43,038 bases of DNA from Gammaproteobacteria bacterium. GTDB lineage: Bacteria; Pseudomonadota; Gammaproteobacteria; Burkholderiales; Nitrosomonadaceae. Position 1 is the first letter of the stretch, and each line of letters starts with the position of its first letter. The stretch spans positions 1 to 43,038 of the forward strand of contig JAUIIB010000026.1 in the NCBI GenBank assembly GCA_030431985.1. The letters are read 5' to 3'. This document shows positions 29,031 through 36,458 of this stretch, piece by piece. The position numbers were made by a program, and so were the translations under genes. The notes beneath the pieces were generated by a model. That model was not told where the DNA came from, did no database searches, and saw only the letters and a program-made list of their open reading frames with translations.

Positions 29031-30269
29031 TTAACGACTGGGACTTGAATTTTCTTGTTCGGTTAAGAAAATCTGCAACAAATCATTAAGAAACCGCTTG
29101 CCCAGTGTTGTTGGTGTGATTTGCAAATGGTTACGTGTTATTAACCCATGATTTTCAGCGGTATTCAATTCTGGCAGAATAGCTGTTATCGGTAAGCCTG
29201 TTCGTTCCTGAAACAATGCACTTTGAAACCCATCCGTTAGCCGTAGTGCATTCATCATAAACTCGAAACTGCGATCGGCTTTGGTGAGTGCATGCTGTGT
29301 TTGGACAGTAGCTTCCGAGCCGGCGGCAGCATTTTGGGCGTTTTCTAGATATAATTTGGGCTGTTTATAACGCATTTGTCTGATAATTTTCGTTTCAAAA
29401 CTGATTTTACTGTGTGCGCCGGCACCAATCCCCAGATAATCACCAAATAACCAATAATTCACATTATGTCGCGATGTTTTGCCTGGTTGAGAAAAAGCCG
29501 ATGTTTCGTAGTGATGATAAGCATATTCCGCCAGCATGTCTTCGATCATGTTTTGCATTTCATCAGACTGTTCATCGTTGGGTAGAGTGGGAGGATAGCG
29601 ATGAAACAGTGTGTTGGGTTCAATTGTCAGATGATAAACAGATAAGTGAGACACACCCAAAGTCCGTGCAATTTGAATATCCTGGTATGTATCTTCAACT
29701 GTCTGACCAGGCAGCGCGTACATCAGATCCAGATTGATGTTGTCAAAATTTCTTTGGGCGATTTCAACTGCTTTTAGGGCATCTCGTGCATTATGGACTC
29801 GTCCCAGTGCCAGTAAGTGCTGTTGGTTAAAACTTTGTATGCCAATTGAGAGTCGGTTGATGCCTGCCGATCGAAAATCTGCAAATTTCTGTGCTTCAAA
29901 AGTTCCCGGGTTGGCTTCTAGCGTAATTTCAGTTGAGGGTTCCAATGGCAGCAATGTTCTTATCTGCGTTAAAATTGCATCGATAGCGTTTGCGCTGAAC
30001 AAGCTGGGTGTACCACCGCCGAAAAATACACTGGTTAATGACCGCCCCCAAACATGAGGTAACATGGATTCGAGATCCTGAATCAGTGCCTTTACATAGG
30101 TCTGCTCAGGAAGGTCTTGATTAGCGGATATGGCGTGCGAGTTAAAATCGCAGTATGGGCATTTTTTCAAGCACCAAGGAATATGAATGTATAGACCAAG
30201 TGGAGGGAGTGCGTTTAGTTTAGGTGATCCCGAACCGGATAGGGGAATGTGAGAAATTACGGTTGACAC
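29031..30269 (-). CDS. hemW: HemW radical SAM protein (heme chaperone, HemN-like)
   Basis: 412 aa. Radical-SAM cysteines C33, C37 and C40 in YIHIPWCLKKCPYCDFNSH bind a 4Fe-4S cluster. FFGGGTPSLF, EANPGTF and RLSIGIQSF follow in the canonical order, then a C-terminal HemN_C domain. The PWC-XXX-CPYCDF form and lack of the HemN N-terminal extension favour HemW, thought to insert heme into respiratory proteins, over coproporphyrinogen dehydrogenase. The start is GTG at 30269. It follows the YbbP-type permease by 9 bp, so the two are one operon. The many cytochromes implied by the ccm operon fit a need for heme trafficking. Confidence 0.93.
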   Translation of the reverse strand: MSTVISHIPLSGSGSPKLNALPPLGLYIHIPWCLKKCPYCDFNSHAISANQDLPEQTYVKALIQDLESMLPHVWGRSLTSVFFGGGTPSLFSANAIDAILTQIRTLLPLEPSTEITLEANPGTFEAQKFADFRSAGINRLSIGIQSFNQQHLLALGRVHNARDALKAVEIAQRNFDNINLDLMYALPGQTVEDTYQDIQIARTLGVSHLSVYHLTIEPNTLFHRYPPTLPNDEQSDEMQNMIEDMLAEYAYHHYETSAFSQPGKTSRHNVNYWLFGDYLGIGAGAHSKISFETKIIRQMRYKQPKLYLENAQNAAAGSEATVQTQHALTKADRSFEFMMNALRLTDGFQSALFQERTGLPITAILPELNTAENHGLITRNHLQITPTTLGKRFLNDLLQIFLTEQENSSPSR

Positions 30270-30278
30270 GGCTGTTAA

Positions 30279-32774
30279 TTATCCAGTTTTTCGTAATGTG
30301 AGCAATGGTGGTGTTGTCAGTGTTGCACGTGTGCCGATTAGTCCCATTATCAGCACACTGGCAATGCCGGTGCAAATACCTGTTACCCAGATCCATGGAT
30401 TAAAAACGTAGGTCAGGTGCAATACATGCTCACCGATAATATAACCGAGTAAGCTGGCACCAACGGACGCAAACAAACCGGCCAGACCGCCAAGAATTAC
30501 GAATTCTGTGGCCCAGGCACGTATAAGGTGTGTTCGTCTTGCCCCCAGCGTGCGTAAGATGGCCGCCTCGTAAATACGTTCGTCCTGAGCTGCTTCGATG
30601 GCGGCATAAAGTACGATAAAGCCGGCCAATAGTGTAAATAGGAAAACAAATTCAATTGCCTGTGAAACCTGCTGAATCATTACCTGAACCTGAGTAACAA
30701 TGGCTGCAACATCGATATCCAATATATTCGGAAATGTTTTAACCAGTTCATGCATCATAGTCGTTTCAGAAGGTGATATATAAAAGCTGGTAATATAATT
30801 GATTGGATAGTTTTCCAGAAAACCAGGCGATGCAATGACGAAGAAATTTACGCGGAATGAATCCCACTCAACATTGCGCAAGCTGGAAATTGTCGCTGAA
30901 AAAGGCTCACCCGCGATATCGAAGGTGAGTTGGTCGCCGAGCTTAACGTTGAGTGTGTTTGCAATACCTGTCTCAAGTGAAAGTAACGGTTCTGCATTGT
31001 GCTGTTCTGCATCCCACCAATGGCCTTGTGAAAGTACATTATCTTGAGGTAACTCAGTAGACCAGGATAAATTAAAATCTCGCCTGAGATGGTTGGCCGC
31101 ATGTGGGTCTTTATAATCTTCCGGGGTGACCTTTTGACCATTGATTCCAATGAGGCGTCCACGGACCATAGGATAAAAAGATGGGCTGGGTGTAGAATAC
31201 CGATTAAAAAATTCTCCCAGTTGCGATAATTGGTCGGGTTGGATATTAATCAGGAAATGGTTGGGTGCATCGGGTGGTAGTGCCGTATGCCAATCTTCGA
31301 TTAAGTTATCCTGTACCAACGTCAGAATCAATAATGCCATAAATCCAAGCCCTAAGGATACTGCTTGTACAATACTGGAAATGGTACGTCTACGGATATT
31401 GGCAAAGCCATGTCGCCAGATACCGCCAGTCTGGTGGCGCAGGCCTGATAAAACATTAATCATTAACCAGCCAATCAAGCCAAAACTGACAACTGCAATA
31501 ATAAATCCAATAACTGTGTAAAGCCCGAGTTGCAAACTTCCGGCTTTCCATACAAATAACAGTGATAATACGGTTAGGCCGAATAAATAGCTTGTAACAC
31601 CGGATCTATTCGGTGCAATGTCTCTACGTAATACACGTAATGCGGGGACGCTGCGAAGATTCAGTATCGGCGGTAGTGCGAACCCCAATAAGAGGGCCAT
31701 ACTGATCAGAAATCCTTGTGCGGCGGGTGACCAGTCTGGTAAAGGGATAGTCGTTTCGACCAGTTGAGACAACCATGCCGTAAGTATTTCATGTGCCATA
31801 TAGCCGATCAGACAACCGATGAGGCTGGCAATAATCCCGAGCACGATAAAATAAAATAAAAATAGCCTGGAAAGACCGCTCTGACTTGCGCCCATACTTC
31901 GCATAATGGCGCAGCTGTCCAGGTGGCGCTGCGTAAATTGCCGCACAGCCAGAGCGATCGCAGCGGCAGCCAAAACCACGCAGATGAGTGCGGCTAGATT
32001 CAAAAATTTCTCTGCACGCTCAAGTGCCGATCTGATTTCGGGACTGGCATCACGAATCCCCTCAACTCTTTCGACCGCTGTAATTTCTTGTTCGATCCAA
32101 TTTCGATAAGCGTTTACTTCGGAGAAATCACCTGCAACTAAAAGTTGATAGGTCACACGGCTGCCCTTTTGAATGAGCTCGGTATCGTGTAAATCGGCAT
32201 CATTCATTATCACGCGGGGTGCAACGTGGATAAAACCTACAGAATGATCCGGTTCCCGGGCAATAAATGCGTCTGCCATGAGTTCGCTTACGCCGATTTC
32301 CAATAAATCACCGTGCGTGACGCTCATTTGTACCAATAATTTTTCATCCAGCCAAAGCGTTCCAGGATCTGGAATGCGTGTGGCGGCACGTTCTCCAGAT
32401 TGATCCAGAGGATCAGAAAGATACAATTTCCCGCGCAAAGGATAGCCTTCGGTCACTGCTTTAACCATGACCAGCTGGCTGACGTCTCCACTTGTTACCA
32501 TACTGGGAAATTGTGTCACTGTTGCGGTGCTTAATTTGCGGCGTTGTGCTTCCTGCCCATAATGATCGGGTAGTGGACGGGTCGATGTGATTAATAAATC
32601 CGCCCCAAGTAATTGACTGCTCTCCTGTGTGAGCGTTTTATCCACGCGGTCGGCAAAGAAACCAACAGCAGTCATGCTGCTGACGCCAATAATAAGTGCC
32701 AGTGTCAATACATAAAGCTCACCGGCACGCCAGTCCCGTCGCAGCATGAGTATTGATAAACGAAAATAATGCAT
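30279..32774 (-). CDS. YbbP-like ABC transporter permease (FtsX/MacB fold)
   Basis: 831-aa inner-membrane protein. It has an N-terminal helix after LRRDWRAGELYVLTLAL, a large periplasmic domain (about 45-255), then an FtsX domain (about 260-380), paired helices near 400-500, a second periplasmic domain, and a C-terminal FtsX domain (about 715-825, with EAAILRTLGARRTHLIRAWATEF). This duplicated layout fits YbbP, the partner of ATPase YbbA in lipid/peptide-type export. No ATPase gene lies beside it here. hemW starts 9 bp downstream. Confidence 0.9.
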   Translation of the reverse strand: MHYFRLSILMLRRDWRAGELYVLTLALIIGVSSMTAVGFFADRVDKTLTQESSQLLGADLLITSTRPLPDHYGQEAQRRKLSTATVTQFPSMVTSGDVSQLVMVKAVTEGYPLRGKLYLSDPLDQSGERAATRIPDPGTLWLDEKLLVQMSVTHGDLLEIGVSELMADAFIAREPDHSVGFIHVAPRVIMNDADLHDTELIQKGSRVTYQLLVAGDFSEVNAYRNWIEQEITAVERVEGIRDASPEIRSALERAEKFLNLAALICVVLAAAAIALAVRQFTQRHLDSCAIMRSMGASQSGLSRLFLFYFIVLGIIASLIGCLIGYMAHEILTAWLSQLVETTIPLPDWSPAAQGFLISMALLLGFALPPILNLRSVPALRVLRRDIAPNRSGVTSYLFGLTVLSLLFVWKAGSLQLGLYTVIGFIIAVVSFGLIGWLMINVLSGLRHQTGGIWRHGFANIRRRTISSIVQAVSLGLGFMALLILTLVQDNLIEDWHTALPPDAPNHFLINIQPDQLSQLGEFFNRYSTPSPSFYPMVRGRLIGINGQKVTPEDYKDPHAANHLRRDFNLSWSTELPQDNVLSQGHWWDAEQHNAEPLLSLETGIANTLNVKLGDQLTFDIAGEPFSATISSLRNVEWDSFRVNFFVIASPGFLENYPINYITSFYISPSETTMMHELVKTFPNILDIDVAAIVTQVQVMIQQVSQAIEFVFLFTLLAGFIVLYAAIEAAQDERIYEAAILRTLGARRTHLIRAWATEFVILGGLAGLFASVGASLLGYIIGEHVLHLTYVFNPWIWVTGICTGIASVLIMGLIGTRATLTTPPLLTLRKTG

Positions 32775-32884
32775 ACAATTAATCGGTGTATCAGTTTTAT
32801 AGAATTGTAACTGAATCCAGTGAGAACAGAAGTGCAGGGTATTGTAAAATTATCGGAGAATCGGTTTAATCTATCGCTCCAAAC

Positions 32885-34432
32885 CTACCGAATAAACTGA
32901 TTCAAGCCAATTAACTCAACCATCATCAAGCGGTAATATTCCGATTTTCGTGTTTGCAGGGATTCTAAAGGGTTCAAATTGTCGGTAAGGATAATCCCCT
33001 TTGATTGATCCAGATTGATGAGGCGTTGTTTTAACCAAACACGCTGCCTAGCGCTTAGGTGTGATGCTTCCAAATTAACAGACCGATTTGACGCAATAAA
33101 GACGAAGTCGTTAAATTCCCTGTCAGGATCGGAAATTAATGCAACCTGATATGGAAAAACTTGAGCCAGTGTTTTGGAGACGGAAGCCAACGCGGCATTT
33201 TCTCCATTCTCATAAAAGGCAACGAAATTCAATACTACACTACCATTGGGAAGGAGCAGGGACTGCAGTTGCCGTATGGCTTCAACGGTTAGTAGATGTA
33301 CCGGCTCAGAGCCGCCGGTAAACACATCGAGAATTATCAGATCATAGCGGTTTTTCAGCCTACGTATTTCATAGCGCGCATCGCCGATTATTGTTTTGCC
33401 GGACGGTTTGAAATCGAAATAATCCCGCGCCGCTTCTGATACTGCCGGATCAATTTCCAGCGTATCGGTTTCAATACCATATTGTTTCAACGTCATGGCC
33501 ATATGTCCGGCGCCTTGACCGATCAATAAAGCGCGCTGTAGGTTGGGAATGAGTGCAGGCAAAGTGTTAACCACTTCCTGGTAAGCCAGCATGTTCTCAC
33601 CGTGGCTAATACTGGCGGCACCAATAGTTGATGCGTCCATCATTAGCAGGCGGAAATTTTCTTCGACATTGTCGATTACACGTACCCATCCGTACAGGCT
33701 TTCTTGTTCGAAGCGCATTTGAAAATGCGCATCATCGGCTATCGTTTTATCGCGATCGGTAATGAATGGCAACAGGATAAGCGCCGTGATTAGCAGTGCA
33801 ATAATACCCGATAACGTTACGGTAAGCTTAATACGCTCTCGTTCATAATACGCCGCACAAAATGACAGTACCAGCAGCCCGAAGCCGACACCGATGAATA
33901 TTTCGCGTGAACCAATTTGCGGAAATAGATAGAAGCCCAGAAACAGTGTACCGATAACGCTGCCTATAGTACTGATGGCATAAATTGAGCCGGTGCTAGT
34001 GCCGATGCCTTCCAGACTAGTGGTCGCGAGCTTTACGGCAAAGGGCCCTACCATACCTAGCATTAGCAGACTGGGTGTGAACAAAATCAGCGTACTGACA
34101 AAAGCACCCAACCGCAAACCAAGCGGATCGGTCATTAATAGCACGGGTTCGGTTATCCAGGGCACGAGTAATGTAAAAAATCCGGATAGCGCAATAATCG
34201 CTGCAAGACCGAAATGCCGCGAATGATCAGCCCATTTGCCGCCCACAAAATAACCCAATGCCAGCGCGATTAGCGTCACCGAAATGACGGAAGTCCAAAC
34301 GTATAAACTGGCGCCATAAAATGGTGCGATTAATCGGGTGCCGAGTAATTCAATTACCATCACTGCCGCACCGGTTATAAAAACCGTGCAATATAACCAG
34401 AGACGGCTAAATAAGCTGGAAAAAAATGTCAT
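32885..34432 (-). CDS. Fused MFS/spermidine synthase-like membrane protein
   Basis: 515 aa. Seven to eight membrane helices occupy about 10-225 (GAAVMVIELLGTRLIAPFYGASLYVW is the family's typical start). A Rossmann methyltransferase-like domain follows (about 250-490). The spermidine-synthase glycine motif is altered to LLIGQGAGHMAMTL, and the usual D-S-T-D catalytic region reads LDVFTGGSEP, so aminopropyl transfer is doubtful. A well-formed promoter of the shared palindromic class sits 66 bp upstream (34498-34543), linking this gene to the secreted redox cluster on the other side. Confidence 0.85.
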   Translation of the reverse strand: MTFFSSLFSRLWLYCTVFITGAAVMVIELLGTRLIAPFYGASLYVWTSVISVTLIALALGYFVGGKWADHSRHFGLAAIIALSGFFTLLVPWITEPVLLMTDPLGLRLGAFVSTLILFTPSLLMLGMVGPFAVKLATTSLEGIGTSTGSIYAISTIGSVIGTLFLGFYLFPQIGSREIFIGVGFGLLVLSFCAAYYERERIKLTVTLSGIIALLITALILLPFITDRDKTIADDAHFQMRFEQESLYGWVRVIDNVEENFRLLMMDASTIGAASISHGENMLAYQEVVNTLPALIPNLQRALLIGQGAGHMAMTLKQYGIETDTLEIDPAVSEAARDYFDFKPSGKTIIGDARYEIRRLKNRYDLIILDVFTGGSEPVHLLTVEAIRQLQSLLLPNGSVVLNFVAFYENGENAALASVSKTLAQVFPYQVALISDPDREFNDFVFIASNRSVNLEASHLSARQRVWLKQRLINLDQSKGIILTDNLNPLESLQTRKSEYYRLMMVELIGLNQFIR

Positions 34433-34497
34433 GAAGTATGCAAGGATTGATTGGGCGTACTGTGCGTAGCGAGAGAATAAATTGCTTTGAGTGGGGC

Positions 34498-34543
34498 ATT
34501 ATACCGCCTGAAGATAGTTGTGTGCATGTGGCAAATTGTCGCA
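34498..34543 (-). promoter_or_regulatory. Palindromic promoter module 1, leftward, for the MFS/SpeE-like gene
   Basis: Read on the minus strand: TGCGACA-ATT-TGCCACA (34543-34527), then a poor -35 (TGCACA) directly abutting it, 17 bp, and a perfect -10 TATAAT (34503-34498). The first -10 base lies 32 nt from the palindrome centre (34535), as in all five copies. Transcription would begin near 34491, about 60 nt before the start codon at 34432. Confidence 0.75.
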
Positions 34544-34606
34544 TGTCAGCATAAATTGCTGGGCTGAAACATTATAAACAGTCCACAGTTCTGATAAAAA
34601 CAGGCG

Positions 34607-34652
34607 TGCGACATTTTGTCACATTGATTATTGGGTTTTTTTGCGGGATAGT
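34607..34652 (+). promoter_or_regulatory. Palindromic promoter module 2, rightward
   Basis: TGCGACA-TTT-TGTCACA (34607-34623) is followed directly by -35 TTGATT (34624-34629), 17 bp, and -10 GATAGT (34647-34652). No recognisable gene follows; the transcript would start near 34659 and cross the inverted repeat 34786-34883. Confidence 0.65.
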
Positions 34653-34785
34653 AATACTACATTCAGTATTTAACAGCCATCAGTATTCTTTGGCTCACGG
34701 GTGGCTTGCTAGATTCCGGATGTTCGTGTGTTTTGAAAAAACATGACGAGGTTTTATTGTATATTTTTCCTCCATTGGTGTTAGG

Positions 34786-34883
34786 GGTAATGGTGATTTA
34801 TACGGCGTTGTTATATGTGTTTTGGGTTGCACTGACTCTTGCCACTTTTGACAAATGTACAGCGTTTTAAAATCACCATTACC
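34786..34883. repeat. 14-bp perfect inverted repeat around a 70-nt loop
   Basis: GGTAATGGTGATTT (34786-34799) is the exact reverse complement of 34870-34883, and short ggtg/cacc segments outside the arms can extend the pairing. It lies downstream of promoter module 2. No T-tract follows either arm and no target-site duplication is obvious, so it may be an RNA stem or the remnant of a small element. Confidence 0.55.
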
Positions 34884-34957
34884 GGCACCTTCAAGCTTCA
34901 AAATAAACAAAGTACAAAGTAGTATATCAGTTTCTTCGTTACGGCATTTTGAGCAGG

Positions 34958-35003
34958 TGCGACATTATGCCACATTGATTAATACGTTTTTTCCGGTAAT
35001 AGT
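34958..35003 (+). promoter_or_regulatory. Palindromic promoter module 3, rightward
   Basis: TGCGACA-TTA-TGCCACA (34958-34974), abutting -35 TTGATT (34975-34980), 17 bp, then -10 AATAGT (34998-35003). A start near 35010 places transcription exactly at the first stem of the candidate RNA that follows. Confidence 0.65.
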
Positions 35004-35009
35004 AAAAAA

Positions 35010-35185
35010 CAACAGTGTGTGGGTACTGTTTATTTATTCATCCTCCACGGAAGCGTTGTAAAGCGGTGTCGAAAGTGCTGCCAAATATTGATTACAACTA
35101 TGTTTGGATAGCCCTAAACCGTTATTGGAATCATGAAGTGGTAGCACTATAGCTGCTTTCAACGCTTCCACCTTTTTATCTTTTA
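35010..35185 (+). ncRNA. Candidate structured small RNA
   Basis: No ORF, but nested pairing is strong. A 5' hairpin is AACAGT 35011-35016 / ACTGTT 35025-35030. The main stem is GGAAGCGTTG-t-AAAGC 35049-35064 with GCTTTCAACGCTTCC 35155-35169 (15 bp, one bulged T). An inner stem AGTGCTGCCA 35074-35083 pairs with TGGTAGCACT 35139-35148 (one G-U), and TGATT/AATCA pairs near the apex. A U-rich stretch (cctttttatctttt, 35171-35184) follows the main stem, as expected for a transcript end. The 5' end fits promoter module 3. I do not recognise a known RNA family; 6S RNA was considered because of size but its conserved segments are not evident. Confidence 0.45.
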
Positions 35186-35216
35186 GTCTGCCCGAATATA
35201 TCGGCAACAGCCCGGG

Positions 35217-35262
35217 TGCGACAATTTGTCACATTGTTTTTTTCAATAGGAAATACGATACT
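35217..35262 (+). promoter_or_regulatory. Palindromic promoter module 4, for the YcnI-like secreted protein
   Basis: TGCGACA-ATT-TGTCACA (35217-35233), abutting -35 TTGTTT (35234-35239), 17 bp, then -10 GATACT (35257-35262). Transcription would start near 35269, giving a leader of about 175 nt before the ATG at 35445. Confidence 0.7.
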
Positions 35263-35305
35263 TGACGCACGTATTCACAAGAGAATATCGACATTCTAGT
35301 TCAGG

Positions 35306-35423
35306 CACGCACAACAAACGGACTAGGTGTGCGTGTGAATCTGACGGACTTTACGTTCAATGCAAACAAAAAAATCGAACGTTACTCGGGTAAGTGATTA
35401 GGTTCACTTACCATTTATTTTTC
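35306..35423 (+). promoter_or_regulatory. Structured 5' leader with terminator-like hairpin
   Basis: Three consecutive stems lie in the leader of the next gene: CACGCACA 35306-35313 / TGTGCGTG 35328-35335; ACGTTC 35353-35358 / GAACGT 35377-35382; and GGTAAGTG 35389-35396 / CACTTACC 35405-35412. The last, a perfect 8-bp stem, is followed by ATTTATTTTT, which resembles an intrinsic terminator ending 22 nt before the start codon. The arrangement could be an attenuator; no known riboswitch class is recognised. Confidence 0.45.
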
Positions 35424-35444
35424 ATATTGGGAGAGAAGAAGGGC

Positions 35445-36236
35445 ATGATAAATCTATCAACAAAAAATCTGTTAACCGTATCCGTCGCATCGGTATTTAT
35501 GATTGCAGCAGCGAGTCAGAGCGCTTTTGCGCATACTCGATTAACCGTAAATAGCTCACCGGAAAGTTCATCGGCCCACGGTACAACGACAACGGCTGTC
35601 AATATTCCGCATGGTTGTGGCGACAATCCGGTAATTGGTAATGTAATTTTCCTGCCGGATACCAACAGCGCTATTGTGCAAACCTCTACCGACAACTTTG
35701 AAACCGTTGAAACACCTGAGGGCGACACCGCATTAAATCATATTGTCAATCCACCCTTCATTCGGTTGATTAAAAGCAACGATGTTTATAGTCACCAGGC
35801 ATTTATCGAAGACTCACTCGGTAACCCGTTGGGATTCTGGGCGGCAGGTGGTGAATTACCGGCACGCAATTGGGTTGGGCAGTTACCATTTAAAATCACT
35901 TCAGTATCTATTCAACCGGATTCCTGCGCGAGTAAAGTCGTTATCGTACCGGCAATCGCCAATATTTGTAACGTAACGTCGATGAGTGAGATCGATAGTC
36001 AGGACCCGGATAATCCGAACGTCGATTTCTGGACGGCGCCGGATGCCGGTTCTCAGTACGATGCGCCATCATGGAGCTATCCGGCAACGTATACTATTGA
36101 GCGTGATCTCGACAATAATCCATTGGCGGAAAGCTGCGGAAATGGTATCCAGGTTCGTATTTTCCCTTCAGCCGCACAGATGAATCGTGACATGCCGGTT
36201 ACCATTGACGGCCAGCAGGTTTGGCCGCGCCCCTAA
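35445..36236 (+). CDS. Secreted YcnI/DUF1775-like protein with predicted N-terminal histidine
   Basis: 263 aa. The ATG at 35445 follows a purine-rich GGGAGAGAAGAAGGG; a GTG-initiated frame from 35394 overlaps the leader hairpin and is rejected. The signal peptide (1-29) ends AFA, so the mature protein begins H30-TRLTVN. NIPHGCGDNP (53-62) resembles the VPHGC motif of YcnI/DUF1775 copper-binding proteins, in which the N-terminal His ligates Cu(II); the match is partial and the rest of the protein is not recognisable. The mature part has four cysteines (C58, C177, C187, C244 approximately), which could form disulfides. It has its own promoter module and a strong terminator, so it is a single-gene unit next to the thioredoxin/ApbE operon. 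Confidence 0.75.
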   Translation: MINLSTKNLLTVSVASVFMIAAASQSAFAHTRLTVNSSPESSSAHGTTTTAVNIPHGCGDNPVIGNVIFLPDTNSAIVQTSTDNFETVETPEGDTALNHIVNPPFIRLIKSNDVYSHQAFIEDSLGNPLGFWAAGGELPARNWVGQLPFKITSVSIQPDSCASKVVIVPAIANICNVTSMSEIDSQDPDNPNVDFWTAPDAGSQYDAPSWSYPATYTIERDLDNNPLAESCGNGIQVRIFPSAAQMNRDMPVTIDGQQVWPRP

Positions 36237-36273
36237 CAGGCATGACCGGTTGATATCGGTCGGCACACTTAAT

Positions 36274-36312
36274 GCAAAGGTTACCGCTTGGCTTGCGGTA
36301 GCCTTTGTTGAT
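36274..36312 (+). terminator. Intrinsic terminator after the YcnI-like gene
   Basis: AAAGGTTACCGC (36276-36287) pairs with GCGGTAGCCTTT (36295-36306), one G-U pair, 7-nt loop, plus an extra C-G pair outside. T-rich sequence (tttgttgatt) follows. It separates the YcnI-like gene from promoter module 5. Confidence 0.8.
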
Positions 36313-36331
36313 TCATTCTGAAAATATTTCA

Positions 36332-36377
36332 TGCGACAATTTGTCGCATTGCTATTTGGTGAACTGGACAGGATAAT
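36332..36377 (+). promoter_or_regulatory. Palindromic promoter module 5, for the thioredoxin/DUF3570/ApbE operon
   Basis: The best palindrome of the set: TGCGACA-ATT-TGTCGCA (36332-36348), perfect over 17 bp. -35 TTGCTA (36349-36354) abuts it, then 17 bp and -10 GATAAT (36372-36377). Transcription from about 36384 gives a 75-nt leader before ATG 36459. Confidence 0.75.
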
Positions 36378-36458
36378 AAGTGAAATCACATTAAAAAGGC
36401 GCAAAGTCCACAAAAACATATTTAACGCATATAATGCGGCAGCGCTTGAGGAAAAAAA

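Larger units (their letters stand above)
34433..35444. other. One-kilobase gene-free regulatory region
   Basis: No credible ORF. Short open frames at 34695-34910 (minus) and 34855-35061 (plus) lack family features and run through inverted repeats. The region instead holds four copies of a palindromic promoter module (one leftward, three rightward), a 14-bp inverted repeat at 34786-34883, a long stem-loop candidate RNA at 35010-35185, and a structured leader at 35306-35423. Each is listed separately. Confidence 0.7.

Noticed and set aside
28964..29062. Coding-like tail after hemW on the minus strand, reading VPVVKEHVVAYIKPKE and onward to a stop
   Set aside because: It looks protein-like but begins just after a stop codon with no ATG and overlaps the hemW end; at most a remnant, and I cannot assign it.
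34695..35061. Short open frames on both strands in the 1-kb intergenic region
   Set aside because: They cross inverted repeats and promoter module 3, show no family motif, signal peptide or convincing ribosome binding site.
35303..35320. GGCACG resembling a sigma-54 -24 element
   Set aside because: No GC doublet at the required -12 position; the stretch is better explained as one arm of a leader hairpin, and sigma-70 boxes are present upstream.
34527..36348. CooA or CRP/FNR identity for the palindromes
   Set aside because: Half-sites are in the opposite order to CooA and the odd 17-bp dyad with N3 centre differs from the even spacing of CRP/FNR sites; regulator left unnamed.
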